From positions 1 to 60,481 of the forward strand of contig JAGCPZ010000016.1 in assembly GCA_017965445.1 (NCBI GenBank): a stretch of DNA of 60,481 nucleotides, given 5' to 3'. Both the position numbers and the translations under genes were made by a program. Positions 9,874 through 21,100 of this stretch are shown piece after piece. The DNA comes from Fibrobacter sp. GTDB lineage: Bacteria > Fibrobacterota > Fibrobacteria > Fibrobacterales > Fibrobacteraceae. Under the pieces are notes generated by a model. It made no database searches. It was given only the letters and a program-made list of their open reading frames with translations, and had not been told where the DNA came from. How positions within the stretch are numbered: position 1 is the stretch's first letter; each line of letters opens with the position of its first letter.

Positions 9874-11268
9874 ATGAAACTTCTTATCATCTATTTTCTT
9901 GTCCTTGGGTTCATCTGTATTCGCGATTTATTCAAGGTCAAGAATTTTGACGATTATGTTGTTGCAGGCCGCAAGCAAACGGCCCCGTTTGTTTTCATGA
10001 GCCTCATGGCGACTGTCCTTGGAGCTTCTGCAACGGTGGGCATAGCAGCCCGTGCAGAGAGCATCGGCTTTGCCGCCTTCTGGTGGCTGGCTGTTGGCGC
10101 GATTGGATTCTGGTTTCAAGCGGCTTTCTTGAGCAAACCGGTTCACGATCTCGATGTGCGCACGCTTCCCGAAATCGCTGAAAAGACGGTCGGAAAAACA
10201 GGGCGAAAGCTTGTCGCTTTGATTATCGCTGTTTCGTGGATTGGAATTATCGCTGCGCAGTTCGCTGCTGTCGCTGGGTTCATTGGGCTTGTGCTGGGGC
10301 ACGATGCGGGAACGCAATCTGTTTTGATTACGGCGGGAATCGTCATTGTCTATACGCTTTTGGGCGGCCAGCTTTCTGTTGTCCGTACTGACGCTCTGCA
10401 ATTTGGAATTTTGACGCTTGGATTTTTTGCTGCCGCGGTTTATCTGTTCGGAGGATTTGCCAATGGGACTGCCGTTGGAACCGCTGCGCACTCCGTAGTA
10501 GAATCAACATCCGCTGGCCTCGCCACATTCGGCAACCTCGCTCTTTTGAACGAGAAGTTTGGCTTTGCGGATTTGGTCGTGATGTTGTTCACTGTTGGCG
10601 GTGCGTACTTCCTTGGGCCTGACGTGATTTCGCGTAACCTTGTCGCTAAGGATGCGTCGTCTGCCCGCAAAGCCGTTGTTGCCGGAAGTTTTGCTATCCT
10701 CGTTTTTAGTGTTGTCATCGTCTTGCTTGGTATGTGGACCGCAACTTATGCTCCCGAAACTGCACATGGCGTGGGGCCTGCGACGAACCCGCTATTCAGA
10801 CTCGCGTCAGATGTGCTCCCGCTCCCGCTTGCGGCTCTCTTGTCGGTTGGGCTTTTGTCTGCGTTGCTCTCGTCGGCGGATACGTGCCTCATCAACTCTG
10901 CCGCCATTTTCGGGAGTGATATCTTGAATACGCGCCGCATTTCTATCGTGCGTTTGCTTGTCGTCGCTATCGGCGTCATTGCGACATTTCTCGCGCTTCA
11001 GGGCAAGGACATCATCGGGCTTTTGACGATGGCATATTCCGTCTATACGCCTGGAATTGTGGCTCCGCTTGCCGTGGCGATTGTCTCCTACAAAAAGTTC
11101 GCCATCAAGAAATCTCTGTGGTATGCAGGCGTTTGCATTGGCGGCCTTTTCGGGCTTGTTCCCGCGATTCTCGCGTCAACTGTCAAAATGCAAACTCCAA
11201 GCTACATTCCGCTTATCGGTGTTGCCGTCTCGCTTGTTTTTGCGCTCATCAGCTTAAAGAAGAGTTGA
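9874..11268 (+). CDS. Sodium:solute symporter (SSS family)
   Basis: 464-residue multi-pass inner-membrane protein with about 12-13 helices. SSS features include the early DDYVVAGRK, ATVLGASATVG and the conserved LSSADTCLINSAAIFGSDI block near residue 345. It starts 17 bp after the ABC ATPase gene without a clear Shine-Dalgarno and may be co-transcribed. The substrate cannot be told; import of an organic substrate for the nearby reductive enzymes is only a possibility. The tail of the transcript (11269-11324) holds short dispersed GGGATGACA repeats. Confidence 0.87.
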   Translation: MKLLIIYFLVLGFICIRDLFKVKNFDDYVVAGRKQTAPFVFMSLMATVLGASATVGIAARAESIGFAAFWWLAVGAIGFWFQAAFLSKPVHDLDVRTLPEIAEKTVGKTGRKLVALIIAVSWIGIIAAQFAAVAGFIGLVLGHDAGTQSVLITAGIVIVYTLLGGQLSVVRTDALQFGILTLGFFAAAVYLFGGFANGTAVGTAAHSVVESTSAGLATFGNLALLNEKFGFADLVVMLFTVGGAYFLGPDVISRNLVAKDASSARKAVVAGSFAILVFSVVIVLLGMWTATYAPETAHGVGPATNPLFRLASDVLPLPLAALLSVGLLSALLSSADTCLINSAAIFGSDILNTRRISIVRLLVVAIGVIATFLALQGKDIIGLLTMAYSVYTPGIVAPLAVAIVSYKKFAIKKSLWYAGVCIGGLFGLVPAILASTVKMQTPSYIPLIGVAVSLVFALISLKKS

Positions 11269-11324
11269 AGAAGGAAATCCCGGGTTCGGGATGACAAATT
11301 GAAATGTGTCTGGGATGACAGGTT

Positions 11325-11350
11325 AAAAAAAAGTCGCCCGATGGGGCGAC
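11325..11350 (-). terminator. Intrinsic terminator of the minus-strand gene at 11360
   Basis: Read on the minus strand: stem GTCGCCC / GGGCGAC (11333-11350) with a short loop, then eight T (complement of 11325-11332). It lies 10 bp after the stop codon. Confidence 0.8.
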
Positions 11351-11359
11351 GTGATAGGA

Positions 11360-12067
11360 TTACTTCTTTTTCGGTGCTGTCTTTTTCGGGGCCGTGAAGT
11401 AGTTTTTCATGAATACGTCGAACTCTTCATCCTCGATTTTGTGCATGGTAGCAAGTTTATCGAAAATCCAGCAGAGTTGCTCGTCCGTATGGATGGCGAT
11501 GTAACCGTCCTTGCGGAAAACCTTCAATTTCAGGAGGCCGCTATCCCAGCGGTTCGAAAGTCTAAAATCTTCGAGCAGGCGGGAGTGCTCCTTGCAGATG
11601 GCAAGTTTGTCCGCAAATGAGTAGATGGGGGCGTATTCATTCGGGTTGCAAAGGTGGAGAAGACCGTTGCGGGCGTTGGCCGGGTTCTTGGCAAACTTCT
11701 TGGAGGCGAAGTCTTCCAGTTGGAGCTTGATGTCCGAAACAGTCTTGCCGCGTGTGGCTGCCGGAAGTGTCGAGAACTGGTTCAGAATCCCTTGCAAAAA
11801 GCTCAAATCCCATTTTTTGGAAGATGTGCCTGTGCCGGCTTTCCAGAGTCCGGCATTCGCTTTGGTGGTGTTGGCCAGTTCATAAAGCTTGACGACTTGC
11901 GGCGCAAATTCGGCATTTTCGTCGTTCGGTGCCGGGGGAATAGCTTCTACTGTCTCTCCGAGGAAGTTTTCTGCGATGTACTGATCAAAGGCGTCGTAGA
12001 TTGCTTCTTTGCCCGGAACTTTGAAACGGGGGGCGCCATTGGATTTGAGTTCTTTAATTGTTGCCAT
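11360..12067 (-). CDS. Protein of unknown function with Lys/Pro tail
   Basis: 235 residues from the ATG at 12067, which has AAAGGGAGA upstream; an ORF extension to 12127 has no such signal. The C-terminus is basic and repetitive (APKKTAPKKK). The segment LLHLCNPNEYAPIYSFADK faintly recalls the region before the AAA domain in some McrB-like proteins, but no ATPase motifs exist. It is separated from recD by 72 bp on the same strand. Soluble, no signal peptide. Function not recognised. Confidence 0.7.
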   Translation of the reverse strand: MATIKELKSNGAPRFKVPGKEAIYDAFDQYIAENFLGETVEAIPPAPNDENAEFAPQVVKLYELANTTKANAGLWKAGTGTSSKKWDLSFLQGILNQFSTLPAATRGKTVSDIKLQLEDFASKKFAKNPANARNGLLHLCNPNEYAPIYSFADKLAICKEHSRLLEDFRLSNRWDSGLLKLKVFRKDGYIAIHTDEQLCWIFDKLATMHKIEDEEFDVFMKNYFTAPKKTAPKKK

Positions 12068-12139
12068 ATTTCTCCCTTTATCTTTTTTCTCATTTAAATA
12101 TATACAGAAAAGAGGCTTTGGGAACAATGAAGTTGAAAA

Positions 12140-14278
12140 CTATAGCGAAATTCCCGTATCTCGTTCGCTAATGGTCGTGACTGCGGCTTTAAAAGTCTCG
12201 TCGTTTGCGATAATGGTGACACTTTTCTTGGCGCGGGTGACTCCCGTGTAGAGAATTTGGTTTGTGAGGAGCGGGTGGCCGATTCTTGTCGGCAGGAACA
12301 TGGTGACGTGATTGTATTCGGACCCTTGCGATTTGTGGATGGTGATGGCAAATGCGGTCGTGATGGCGTCTTCGGGGAGTACCGAAAGCGGATAAAAGAT
12401 GAAATCGTCGCGACGCTGGGTCCCTTCATCGTTAATGCGGGAGGGCGTTTTTTTCAGCATGATGTAAGGGGTATTCCCGTCGAAAATGACGATTCCCGTG
12501 TCGCCGTTGTAGAGCTTGAACATTTCTTGGTTCTTCGTGATGATGAGAAGTTGTCCTGGAAAATAGCCGGTATCGCTCCATTCTACAGCTTCGCCTTGGC
12601 TTTTTTGGTGCGCTTTCCAGAGGCTCTTGATTTTGCTGCAAACCTTCTTGTTGATGTTCTCGATTCCCCGGAGGCCTCGGCGTTCGGCGCAAAGGATTCG
12701 CTTGGTCAATGATAGCTGCCAAATTTCATTTCTGCGGGCTGTTTCTCGGTGGTCGGGATCATCTGCTTCGGTGCCGGTGCGATCTGGGTGGATGTCTTCG
12801 GCGAGTTCAGGTAGCTTGGCGAAATCGCGGGCCCATTCTGCGATGAATAAGTCAATGCGTTTGTCTTCTTCTTTTTTGGAGAGGGTCGCGTTGTCTGTTT
12901 CGAGTCGCCTGAAAAAGACTTGGTCTTTGAATTTTGTTGTGTCGGGGCTTGAGGAAATGTTTCCGTCGAGTTCGTTGGCTAATGCGCCGGAACCTGTAAA
13001 CTTGTGCGGAATAAAGTTTGCGCTGTCCTTGGTTTCGGCGACGAGCTTGATTTCGCCCGCAAGCTTGCCGATATTCGATTTGTCGTCAAAGCGGTTGGAC
13101 TCGTTCAGCTTGACGGAAAAATCTGTGCCGGATTTGACTTTGAGGATTTCGCCAAGGACTGCGCCTGATTCGACGGAGGGTAGCTGGAACGGATCGCCGA
13201 GAATGAACAGTCGGGCGCCTTCTGGGATAGCTTCCAAAAGGGCTGCGAACATTTCGATATCGATCATACTCGCTTCGTCAATGACGAAAATGGATTTTTG
13301 CGGGAATTGTTCGTCCCGGTTGAACGTGAATCCGCCTTTGCTCTTGGAAAAGCGCAAAAGCCGGTGAATGGTGCTGCTTTCAAGTTCATTCAGCTTGCGG
13401 AATATGCGTGCGTTTTCGCCGGTCTTCTTTTCGTCGCGGATACGTGATAGGCCGTCGATGAGGCTTTCGCGCATGCGGTCGGCAGCCTTGCCGCTCGGGG
13501 CCGCAAGGTAGATGTTCCAATCCAGCATTTCACTATGGCTTTCAAGTAAATTCCACAGGATGTAAAGGACGACGGTTGTCTTGCCGGTGCCTGGGCCGCC
13601 GGTGATGACGAGGTTTTCTGTTTGCCCGCGGATGATGGCTTCGGCTTGGCGATTCTTGATGGTGAACGAGCTTCCGTTTGCGAAAGGCTTGCAGATGCTG
13701 GCGATTTTATTTATGCAATTCTCGATTTCGTCACCTGCGGGCTTGTGGCCATTTTTGAATAATTTTTTCGCTGATTTTTCGATAACGCATTTGGCATCGA
13801 AATGCTTGGTAAAGTAAAGGTGCTTTCCGCTTGGGCGCTTGGCAAGGACGAAGGGTTTTCCGAATTCGTCTTCTACCGAAATCTCGTCTGAATCGCGGCT
13901 TTCCATGATGGCCGAAAAATCGTCCGTTAAAATATCTTGAATACCGTCGCTGATGATTTCGTCAAAGTCGCTTGCGGTGGCAAAATTGCTTTCGCTCATC
14001 TCTTCATCGGTACTGCTGATGCGGAGCGTGACAAGACCGTTCCATTTTTTTGTCCATACGGCGGTGAACTGCGCTTTGTCTAGCGATATGCGTGTGTTGC
14101 CGTCATCGAGGAGCGACAAGCAGAGCGCCAAGAATTTTTTCGTCTGGAGCGGAATATCTTTTTTGATTTCAAACAACAGATTCAACAAATATCTGTTGAG
14201 CGGATTCAGCCCATGCATTTCAATGAGCGCATCGATGAATTCATCCAAAGATTCGGTGGCCAATATTTTTTTATCCAT
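12140..14278 (-). CDS. recD: Exonuclease V alpha subunit, 5'-3' helicase RecD
   Basis: 712-residue superfamily 1B helicase. Walker A GGPGTGKTTV is at about 226-235, DEAS box in FVIDEASMIDIEM, and the C-terminal motif TIHKSQGSEYNHV. In RecBCD it is the fast motor acting at double-strand breaks. Start ATG has AAGGAGG in the end of recB and lies 1 bp after its stop. The E. coli protein is 608 residues; the extra length is in the middle (about 400-560). Confidence 0.92.
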   Translation of the reverse strand: MDKKILATESLDEFIDALIEMHGLNPLNRYLLNLLFEIKKDIPLQTKKFLALCLSLLDDGNTRISLDKAQFTAVWTKKWNGLVTLRISSTDEEMSESNFATASDFDEIISDGIQDILTDDFSAIMESRDSDEISVEDEFGKPFVLAKRPSGKHLYFTKHFDAKCVIEKSAKKLFKNGHKPAGDEIENCINKIASICKPFANGSSFTIKNRQAEAIIRGQTENLVITGGPGTGKTTVVLYILWNLLESHSEMLDWNIYLAAPSGKAADRMRESLIDGLSRIRDEKKTGENARIFRKLNELESSTIHRLLRFSKSKGGFTFNRDEQFPQKSIFVIDEASMIDIEMFAALLEAIPEGARLFILGDPFQLPSVESGAVLGEILKVKSGTDFSVKLNESNRFDDKSNIGKLAGEIKLVAETKDSANFIPHKFTGSGALANELDGNISSSPDTTKFKDQVFFRRLETDNATLSKKEEDKRIDLFIAEWARDFAKLPELAEDIHPDRTGTEADDPDHRETARRNEIWQLSLTKRILCAERRGLRGIENINKKVCSKIKSLWKAHQKSQGEAVEWSDTGYFPGQLLIITKNQEMFKLYNGDTGIVIFDGNTPYIMLKKTPSRINDEGTQRRDDFIFYPLSVLPEDAITTAFAITIHKSQGSEYNHVTMFLPTRIGHPLLTNQILYTGVTRAKKSVTIIANDETFKAAVTTISERDTGISL

Positions 14279-14279
14279 T

Positions 14280-17200
14280 TTAGTTTTCCTCCTTTTTGCT
14301 GGAGGGCATCGTCATGAGCTTCTTTATTTTTTGGTAGGCGCTTTCGAGGTCTGCAAAACTATTCCAAGTTTGTGCGTAAATACCCTTGGATGTACCTGCT
14401 TCGGTTCCGCGAATGAATGCGTAATAGATTCCACCGAAGTGACGCTCGAAAATCTCGGCTTCGTTCAGGTTTTCTGCGGTTCCTTCGTCGTAGAACTGCT
14501 TGAGCCATTGCACTAGGCAATAACTGTAAAGGACTCGCTGTATGGAATAATCGTTATCAACTTTATCTTTAATGGCTTCGGGCGTGTAGGTGTTGTTTTC
14601 GAGCATGTCCGATTTCCAGTCGAGAATCGAATAGCGCTTTTGACCGTTTACGGTACGGACGAACATCAAGTCGATAAAGCCTTTGCAGAATCGTTTGAGA
14701 ATGTCTTTGGATGCGTGTCTTTGGCTTTCGTCTAGGTCGCTTTTGTCGGGACTTTCGCCACTGTTTTTGCGACTTTCGTTTGACTCGACTGTCGTATTTA
14801 TTTCATCGCTTGCGTTCAGATTGAACTGTACTTCGGGCTTGTGGTCGCTTAGCGGGATATCGACGAGTGCGAATGTCTGCGGCGTTTTTACATTGGATTG
14901 TGGCGTGTTTTCAACAGAAGAACCTGCAATTTCCGGCAGTCTCGCATTCAGCGTGTTCCAGACGTAGTGCGTTGCAATCGTCGTCCATGCGTCTTTATGA
15001 TTCCAGATGGGGAGCGATTCGCGCTTGAATTCTTCTTCGATGACGTTCTTGGTCTGCGAATCGTTGAGGGCGTCGTCGAGCGTTTTGAGCTCCATGCCGA
15101 ACTGATGGAACTTTGTTCGTTCGAAAATGCGGTGGAGCGCGTTACCAGCATGTGAACCGCGCGGGAAACGATTTGCGGTCTCGTTGAGGTGGGTTTGGTA
15201 ATCTAGCGAACTGTCCATGGCGACAGAACAATCGATTGCCGCTGTATCGATGTCGCGAATGAGAACTGTCGGCGTACGTGCTGTTGCAAAATCGCTGCCA
15301 TCAGGGTTAAGCCTATCTCCATCATCTGAATCGACAAGAGAATCGGCCTTGCCGGAGAGGGAACTATAAGAATATTGCATGATGCTTGCATCGGCAAGTT
15401 TTTGCTGCAAACCGGCCATGGCGTTTTTTTGCAGGATGATTTTGTCCTTAATCTCGTCTGCAGTCATTACGTTGCCGATTCCCGAGAGCGCGTTGAGCGG
15501 CTTTAGAATATCCGTGCGAACTTTTTTGCTCAATTGTTTTGGATTCCATTCATTGCTAGTCGGTAATATTGTCGTAAATGGACATTTAGAAATGACTAAA
15601 TTACGGATGGAACTTTCGAGGAACTGGAATTCTTTTTTGACGCCTTTGGTACTTTTCCATTTCGCGTAGCGGGGCAAAATTAAAATGGATGAAGCTCGTG
15701 TAAAATCGACATAAAAAAGCCGCTTCCATTCTTCGAGTTCTTCGCGTTCGCGTGCGGATTTGGCGTAGTCACTGAATCCAAGCCGCAACCCGTCGTTTTC
15801 GTGATAGAAATATGGACCCGTTATGTGCGGATTTTTGCCTGCGAGTCCGGCAACAGAAATCACGACCGGAAATTCGAGACCTTTAGAGGCGTGAATCGTC
15901 ATGACTTGAACGGCGTCATAATCCGTGCTTTTTTCGACAAGGTTGCCGTCTTCGTCATCGGCACTTTCGTTGTAGCGGGCGAGGGCTTCCAAATGTCGAA
16001 CAAGGTCTTCGATGGAACAGTTGTGATTGTAGAGGTATTCTATACAGTAATTGCCGATTTGACGGAGCTTTGCCAAGTTTTGCAATTTGGAAATTTCCAT
16101 CAACCGTTCTTCGATTTGCGTATCGCTGTAAATGCGTTCGAGCATTTCGGCATAGCGGCGCTTTTGGGCGAGGTCACGCCAGGTATTCAGTTTTTGCCGT
16201 TCAAGATTGTTTGGGTCGTCAAACGATTCGCTTTCGACGTAGTGAATGTCTTGACGAGCCGTTCTGAAAAAGTTCGTGATAAGGGCTTCGCTTAAAAGTC
16301 GCCTATTCCAAGCAGAATAATCAGGTGCATCAATGGCCTTGAAAATGGCAATCCATTCGGCACATTCGCGGCTGCTGAAAAGGTTGCTGTCTTTGTAGCG
16401 GCTGAACGGAACACCAGCGGAACGCATGGCATCTTCGATGGATTCCATTTCGCTTCGGCTACGGGCGAGTATGGCGAAATCCTTAAATGTGACATTCCTG
16501 TATTGCGTACAATCTTTTTTATCGAATACCTGTAAAACTGTTTTTTGGTTATCGACAAAGGAACTCCATTCTACGATTTTTTTGACAGCGGTTCGCGCAA
16601 AATCGACTTCGGATACATCTTCTTGGCTAATCCAAATTGGGGCGACTTCTTTGCCGTTGATTTTAGGGGGGGCTTTGACTAGCTTTGGATTTTGCGGGGG
16701 GAGAGAATTTTCGAAATCAATGAGGGAAGGGACATTTTCGTTGGGGGTGAAAAAGTCCCCTTTGAAAAGTTCATTGCAACCTTCGATAAGTCCTGTAGTA
16801 GAACGGAAATTTATCTGTAATGATACGCCGTTGCTTATTTCGCGAATCGCTTTCTGATAGACATTTACATCGGCACCTTGGAAACTGTAAATGGATTGTT
16901 TTGGGTCTCCTACGACAAAAATTTTATCGAAGACGTTGCTGAAAATATCCCATTGCAACTGGTTGGTATCTTGAAATTCATCGATGATGGCGTAAGTGTA
17001 TTGTGCGCGGAGCCTGTTCTTGAGCGAAGAGTCTTCACTGTTTTTACCAAGAACTGCCTGATGCACCGAGAGAATCATGTCGTTGAATGACTGGCACTTC
17101 ATTTCGATTTTCTTTTTCTGCCAATCTTCAAAAATGATAGGCGCCTGCATCACTAAAAATTCGTTGAGCAGGATCTTGTTAATTGATCCTAGTAACTCCT

Positions 17201-18101
17201 TCAATGTCTTGAAAGCCATGAACGCATCGTAAACATCAGATGCCCAGTTGATTTGAATGTATTCGCTGTCTTTGAAGGATACTCCTGAAAAAAGGGCTTT
17301 GCCTTTTTCCCATTTTTTAAGGACGTTTAAAAAATCTTCAATTGTATTTTTCGATTTTTCTGCAAATTTCTCGTAGGGATTATCTTGGAGGATTGAATAC
17401 GCCTTGTTAAATGCGGGAATGGCGAGAATGTCTTCGAATGTGTTTGCTCCTGCCAAAGCGAATTTGTCTGTTCTTTCCAAAAGCGTTCCGCAAATATCGA
17501 TGGATTCGGACTTGTCGAGCGGAATAATCTCATGGTCGCTTTCCCGGCCCTTATATGAATTGGTGATGCTGACGAGCCCATCGATGACTTTATTTGCGAT
17601 AGATTTTGCGGATTCGTTTTTGAGCAAGAATTGAAAATAAGAATCGTCACTCCACTTGTCGCGAATGTATTGCTCGATTAAATCTCTGACTTTTGAATCG
17701 TCTATCATCGACATGTCGAAAGGCCTGCCTGCATCGTAAGCGTATTCCTTTAGCGCCTTTTGGCAGAAAGAGTGGATGGTGAATATGGCCGCGTTATCGA
17801 CATCCTGATACGCTTTGGAAAACAGTGCTAGCGTAGTTTCGTCGAGTTCCTTTTCTGTGTCATCGGTCTTGTCGATTTTTTTGCAGTCGAGGACTTCACC
17901 GATTTTTTTGCGGATACGGTCTTTCAGTTCGCCCGCCGCTTTCTCGGTGTAGGTGACGATTAGAATCTTTTTGAGAGGCGTTCCGAGGCTAATGAGCTTT
18001 GCGACCATCAGTTGGATGGTGTAGGTCTTGCCGGTGCCTGCCGAGGCTTCAATGAAAAGGCTTCTGGATGGGTCAAAATTACGAAGACTAAAGTTTTCCA
18101 T
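14280..18101 (-). CDS. recB: Exonuclease V beta subunit, helicase-nuclease RecB
   Basis: 1273 residues from the ATG at 18101 (AAGGAAGG upstream). Walker A EASAGTGKT at residues 18-26, UvrD-type Walker B IIDEFQDTNQ, and a C-terminal RecB nuclease with ILDWKSD near residue 1160 that supplies the metal-binding Asp and Lys. RecB is the 3'-5' motor and the only nuclease of RecBCD, which processes breaks and degrades unprotected phage DNA. An upstream in-frame start at 18215 would lie inside recC and is rejected. Starts 2 bases after the recC stop. Confidence 0.94.
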   Translation of the reverse strand: MENFSLRNFDPSRSLFIEASAGTGKTYTIQLMVAKLISLGTPLKKILIVTYTEKAAGELKDRIRKKIGEVLDCKKIDKTDDTEKELDETTLALFSKAYQDVDNAAIFTIHSFCQKALKEYAYDAGRPFDMSMIDDSKVRDLIEQYIRDKWSDDSYFQFLLKNESAKSIANKVIDGLVSITNSYKGRESDHEIIPLDKSESIDICGTLLERTDKFALAGANTFEDILAIPAFNKAYSILQDNPYEKFAEKSKNTIEDFLNVLKKWEKGKALFSGVSFKDSEYIQINWASDVYDAFMAFKTLKELLGSINKILLNEFLVMQAPIIFEDWQKKKIEMKCQSFNDMILSVHQAVLGKNSEDSSLKNRLRAQYTYAIIDEFQDTNQLQWDIFSNVFDKIFVVGDPKQSIYSFQGADVNVYQKAIREISNGVSLQINFRSTTGLIEGCNELFKGDFFTPNENVPSLIDFENSLPPQNPKLVKAPPKINGKEVAPIWISQEDVSEVDFARTAVKKIVEWSSFVDNQKTVLQVFDKKDCTQYRNVTFKDFAILARSRSEMESIEDAMRSAGVPFSRYKDSNLFSSRECAEWIAIFKAIDAPDYSAWNRRLLSEALITNFFRTARQDIHYVESESFDDPNNLERQKLNTWRDLAQKRRYAEMLERIYSDTQIEERLMEISKLQNLAKLRQIGNYCIEYLYNHNCSIEDLVRHLEALARYNESADDEDGNLVEKSTDYDAVQVMTIHASKGLEFPVVISVAGLAGKNPHITGPYFYHENDGLRLGFSDYAKSAREREELEEWKRLFYVDFTRASSILILPRYAKWKSTKGVKKEFQFLESSIRNLVISKCPFTTILPTSNEWNPKQLSKKVRTDILKPLNALSGIGNVMTADEIKDKIILQKNAMAGLQQKLADASIMQYSYSSLSGKADSLVDSDDGDRLNPDGSDFATARTPTVLIRDIDTAAIDCSVAMDSSLDYQTHLNETANRFPRGSHAGNALHRIFERTKFHQFGMELKTLDDALNDSQTKNVIEEEFKRESLPIWNHKDAWTTIATHYVWNTLNARLPEIAGSSVENTPQSNVKTPQTFALVDIPLSDHKPEVQFNLNASDEINTTVESNESRKNSGESPDKSDLDESQRHASKDILKRFCKGFIDLMFVRTVNGQKRYSILDWKSDMLENNTYTPEAIKDKVDNDYSIQRVLYSYCLVQWLKQFYDEGTAENLNEAEIFERHFGGIYYAFIRGTEAGTSKGIYAQTWNSFADLESAYQKIKKLMTMPSSKKEEN

Positions 18102-18103
18102 GG

Positions 18104-21100
18104 TTAAGCCTTCCTTTTCTTTGCGGCCTTGATTGTTTCGCTGGTCTTGGCTTTTGTTTGTTCGCTCATTGTCATTTGCATGAGTGATTTCATTTTTTCG
18201 GAAGCTTCTTTCCATTGATTTGCAAAATCGTTTGCATCGAATCCGACATCGGTAATTGGGTCAAAAAGGGATTTCTTGTCGAAGTATTCCCAAGGCCCTT
18301 TCAGCAACTGGTCCTTGAAGGAGCGGATATCCTTGATTTGTGTGGAGTCCAGAAGCGATGCTGGAACTGCTTTGGAAAAAGGGCGGTTCGTTTCATCGCC
18401 AAATGCGGCAGTATAGATATCTTGCAGAAGCTCTTGGGCCTTGACGGGCGTCATGGATACGGTTGCCGTAGTTACTTCGCTGGAAATGTCGCCGTTGTAA
18501 ATCGAGATTTGGATGGTTTGCGTTTTGTTGGCGCTTGCTCCATTAGCACGTGCTGCAATGACGGCAAGCGATTTGACGTAAGGCGATAGAAATTTTTCTC
18601 TGGACGGGGCTTTGGTCGAAGAGGACACGGCGACCATGTGGGTAATCTTTTCAAGATTATCGCTGTCGCACCAATCGAGCGTTCCGGACAGAGTCCATTT
18701 TTCGCTGTTGTTGCGGCTGAATTGCATATCCTGAATTTTTGATTTGTAGCTCCATGAATCTTTGATTTGACTGATAAACGATTCGCCCATTTGTGCTAAA
18801 ATGGCGTTCTTGCTGCTTTCTACTTCGGCAAGGAACTTCTTTCCGAAAATGCCGTCGGGCATGTTGCCCTTGTACAGCGATTCTCTTTTGAATTTTTCCA
18901 GTTCCTCGTCTTCATGCGAGAGCTCTGCGGCAACCATCATCTTGAGTAGCGAACTTTTTTGCAGGGCGTCAAAATGGATGGGTTCAAACAGCTCTTTTTC
19001 GGGATCGTCCGTGTCGCTTTCGGCCAGCATTTGGCTTACGCGGAACATGAATGGATCTTTCAAGAAATTGCTCAGTGTATATAACGGGACGCGCTCCGGG
19101 CATTTTGTCGTGGTGTTGATACTTACGTTTTTCGGCGCTACATTTTGTGGACTCACGTGGGCAAAGCCGTCTTGCATCATGTTGAGGAATGCGCGTTTGC
19201 TACGGAGACTTTTTTGCGTGTAGAGCTCGTCGAAATCGCGGGTCTCGTCCAAGGAAACCTTTCTTTCGGGCCATACCTCGGCTTGGCTGATGGCCTCATT
19301 TCCGCAATTGCTTTGGATGGAATTGACGAGAAATCTCCGGATGTCGTTTACGACCGAGGTCGGGTAAAGTTCTGCGTCTTTTCGGATGTCTTGATTCACG
19401 TAGCTGATGTGGAAACTTTCGCTAGTGCTCATGAGCTGGCAGAGGAAAGCGTAGCGGCGTTTGGCTATGGGCGAATCGTCGCCTGGCCACGGCGTACAGA
19501 ATTTGCGAAGGTCAAGTGTATTGTGTTGCTTGGCTCCAGGGAAGTTCATGGAATCGCCACCGATGAAGAACAGATGCTTTACCGGGATGATTCGGTTCGG
19601 AATGAAATTCATGAACGTGATGCCGTTGATGAATAGACTGCCGCAGCTGTATGCGGAAGACTGCGCTGCCGTGAGGAGCGTTTGCTTGATAACTTTCCAC
19701 GAGATGCTCGTGAGGCCGGCATCCATTTGATTACGGAGCCCTTCAATCGCCTGTGTCACGTTGTTGATGATGATGGATTCGCTTGCAAAATCTTCAAGGG
19801 GATTGGACATCGAAATCCATTCGTTGATAAAATCATTTAATTTGTCGATGTCCGCAACGCGGTACCCGTTTCCGAATTCCATCCATTTTTCAAGGGAATC
19901 GATGCATTCTACGAACTTGCAAAGCGAATGCGTGTCGCTTGTTGCCATGTCGGAGTATGGCATGATGATGTTGTCCGATATTTGAAGCGGATTTTTCGTC
20001 ATCTTGGCAAGGAGCAGGCGCCTGACGCCATCGAGCCAGTCTTCTTTTTTGTGCTTGCGGTCGCGATAGACGTTTGTCCCTTCAATCCAGCTCTCCCATT
20101 TGCTCACGTCATCTTCGCTGATGTGACGCGTCTGCTGCACCACGGGATTGCGAATGAGCGAGAAAAAGTCCGGGCGTGTGATGGTGCCCTGTTCGAGAAT
20201 TGCGAATAGGTTCTCCAGGGCGTTCTCGGTTTGCGAACTTCTGGCGGGCGAATCGACGATGGCGAAAGGAATATGCAAGAATCCTTCCTTTGCATTGTCG
20301 CCGGCGTATTTCTTTTTTTCGGGAGATTGGTCGAAAATCGTCTTGATGGCGGTGCGGTAACCATCCAAGTTTGGAGAGACGACGAGAATATCGCTTACGC
20401 GTACACCGTTCTGCATCAACTTGCAGATGGACGTGTGTAACGCTTCGATTTCTCGAATCTTGGTGGGCGTAGCGGTAATATCTAGGCTGGAATCCTGTTG
20501 CTTGCAGTCGCTTGCAGTGTAGTCCGGCAGTATATTGCTGCGGTTTGCGATGGCATATTGGACTTTGTGCAAAAGCGTATCGTGCGGGAGTTCGCTGGCG
20601 TCGCTAATATTGTTGCTTGTCCTGAAATCAAAATCGTAGTTCACGGCTTGGCACCAGAGCTTGATGTTGTCGCGTCCGGACCGTCCCCAGTTGCAAAGCA
20701 GTGTGTTTTCGGCTAGCGCCTCTTCTGCCGTGTATTCCGCGATGTCGTCGATATCGTTTTCCGCATTGTCGTTTTTGATATTGACGGACATCTTTTGGCG
20801 AATATTTTCGAGGTCTCCGCTCGCATCGCTCCAGGCGCTATTCCGGGAAATCCACTTTCTGTGAATAGGTGCATTTTTGGCGTGGATTGTTGACGTGTCT
20901 TCCCAAAATTCCATGCACGGATTCTGGATGTAAGCGTGGACATCGTGCGTCTCGGCGTACTTTTGCAAGATGACGCGATAGAATTGCCCCATGCCGCCAA
21001 GCCCGAAAATAAAGAGCGGCGTGTTGCCGATGCGTTCTGTGTGGAAGTGTACGTTCCCTTCTTTGTCGTGGCAGGCGAAATACAGGTACGGGATGGTCAT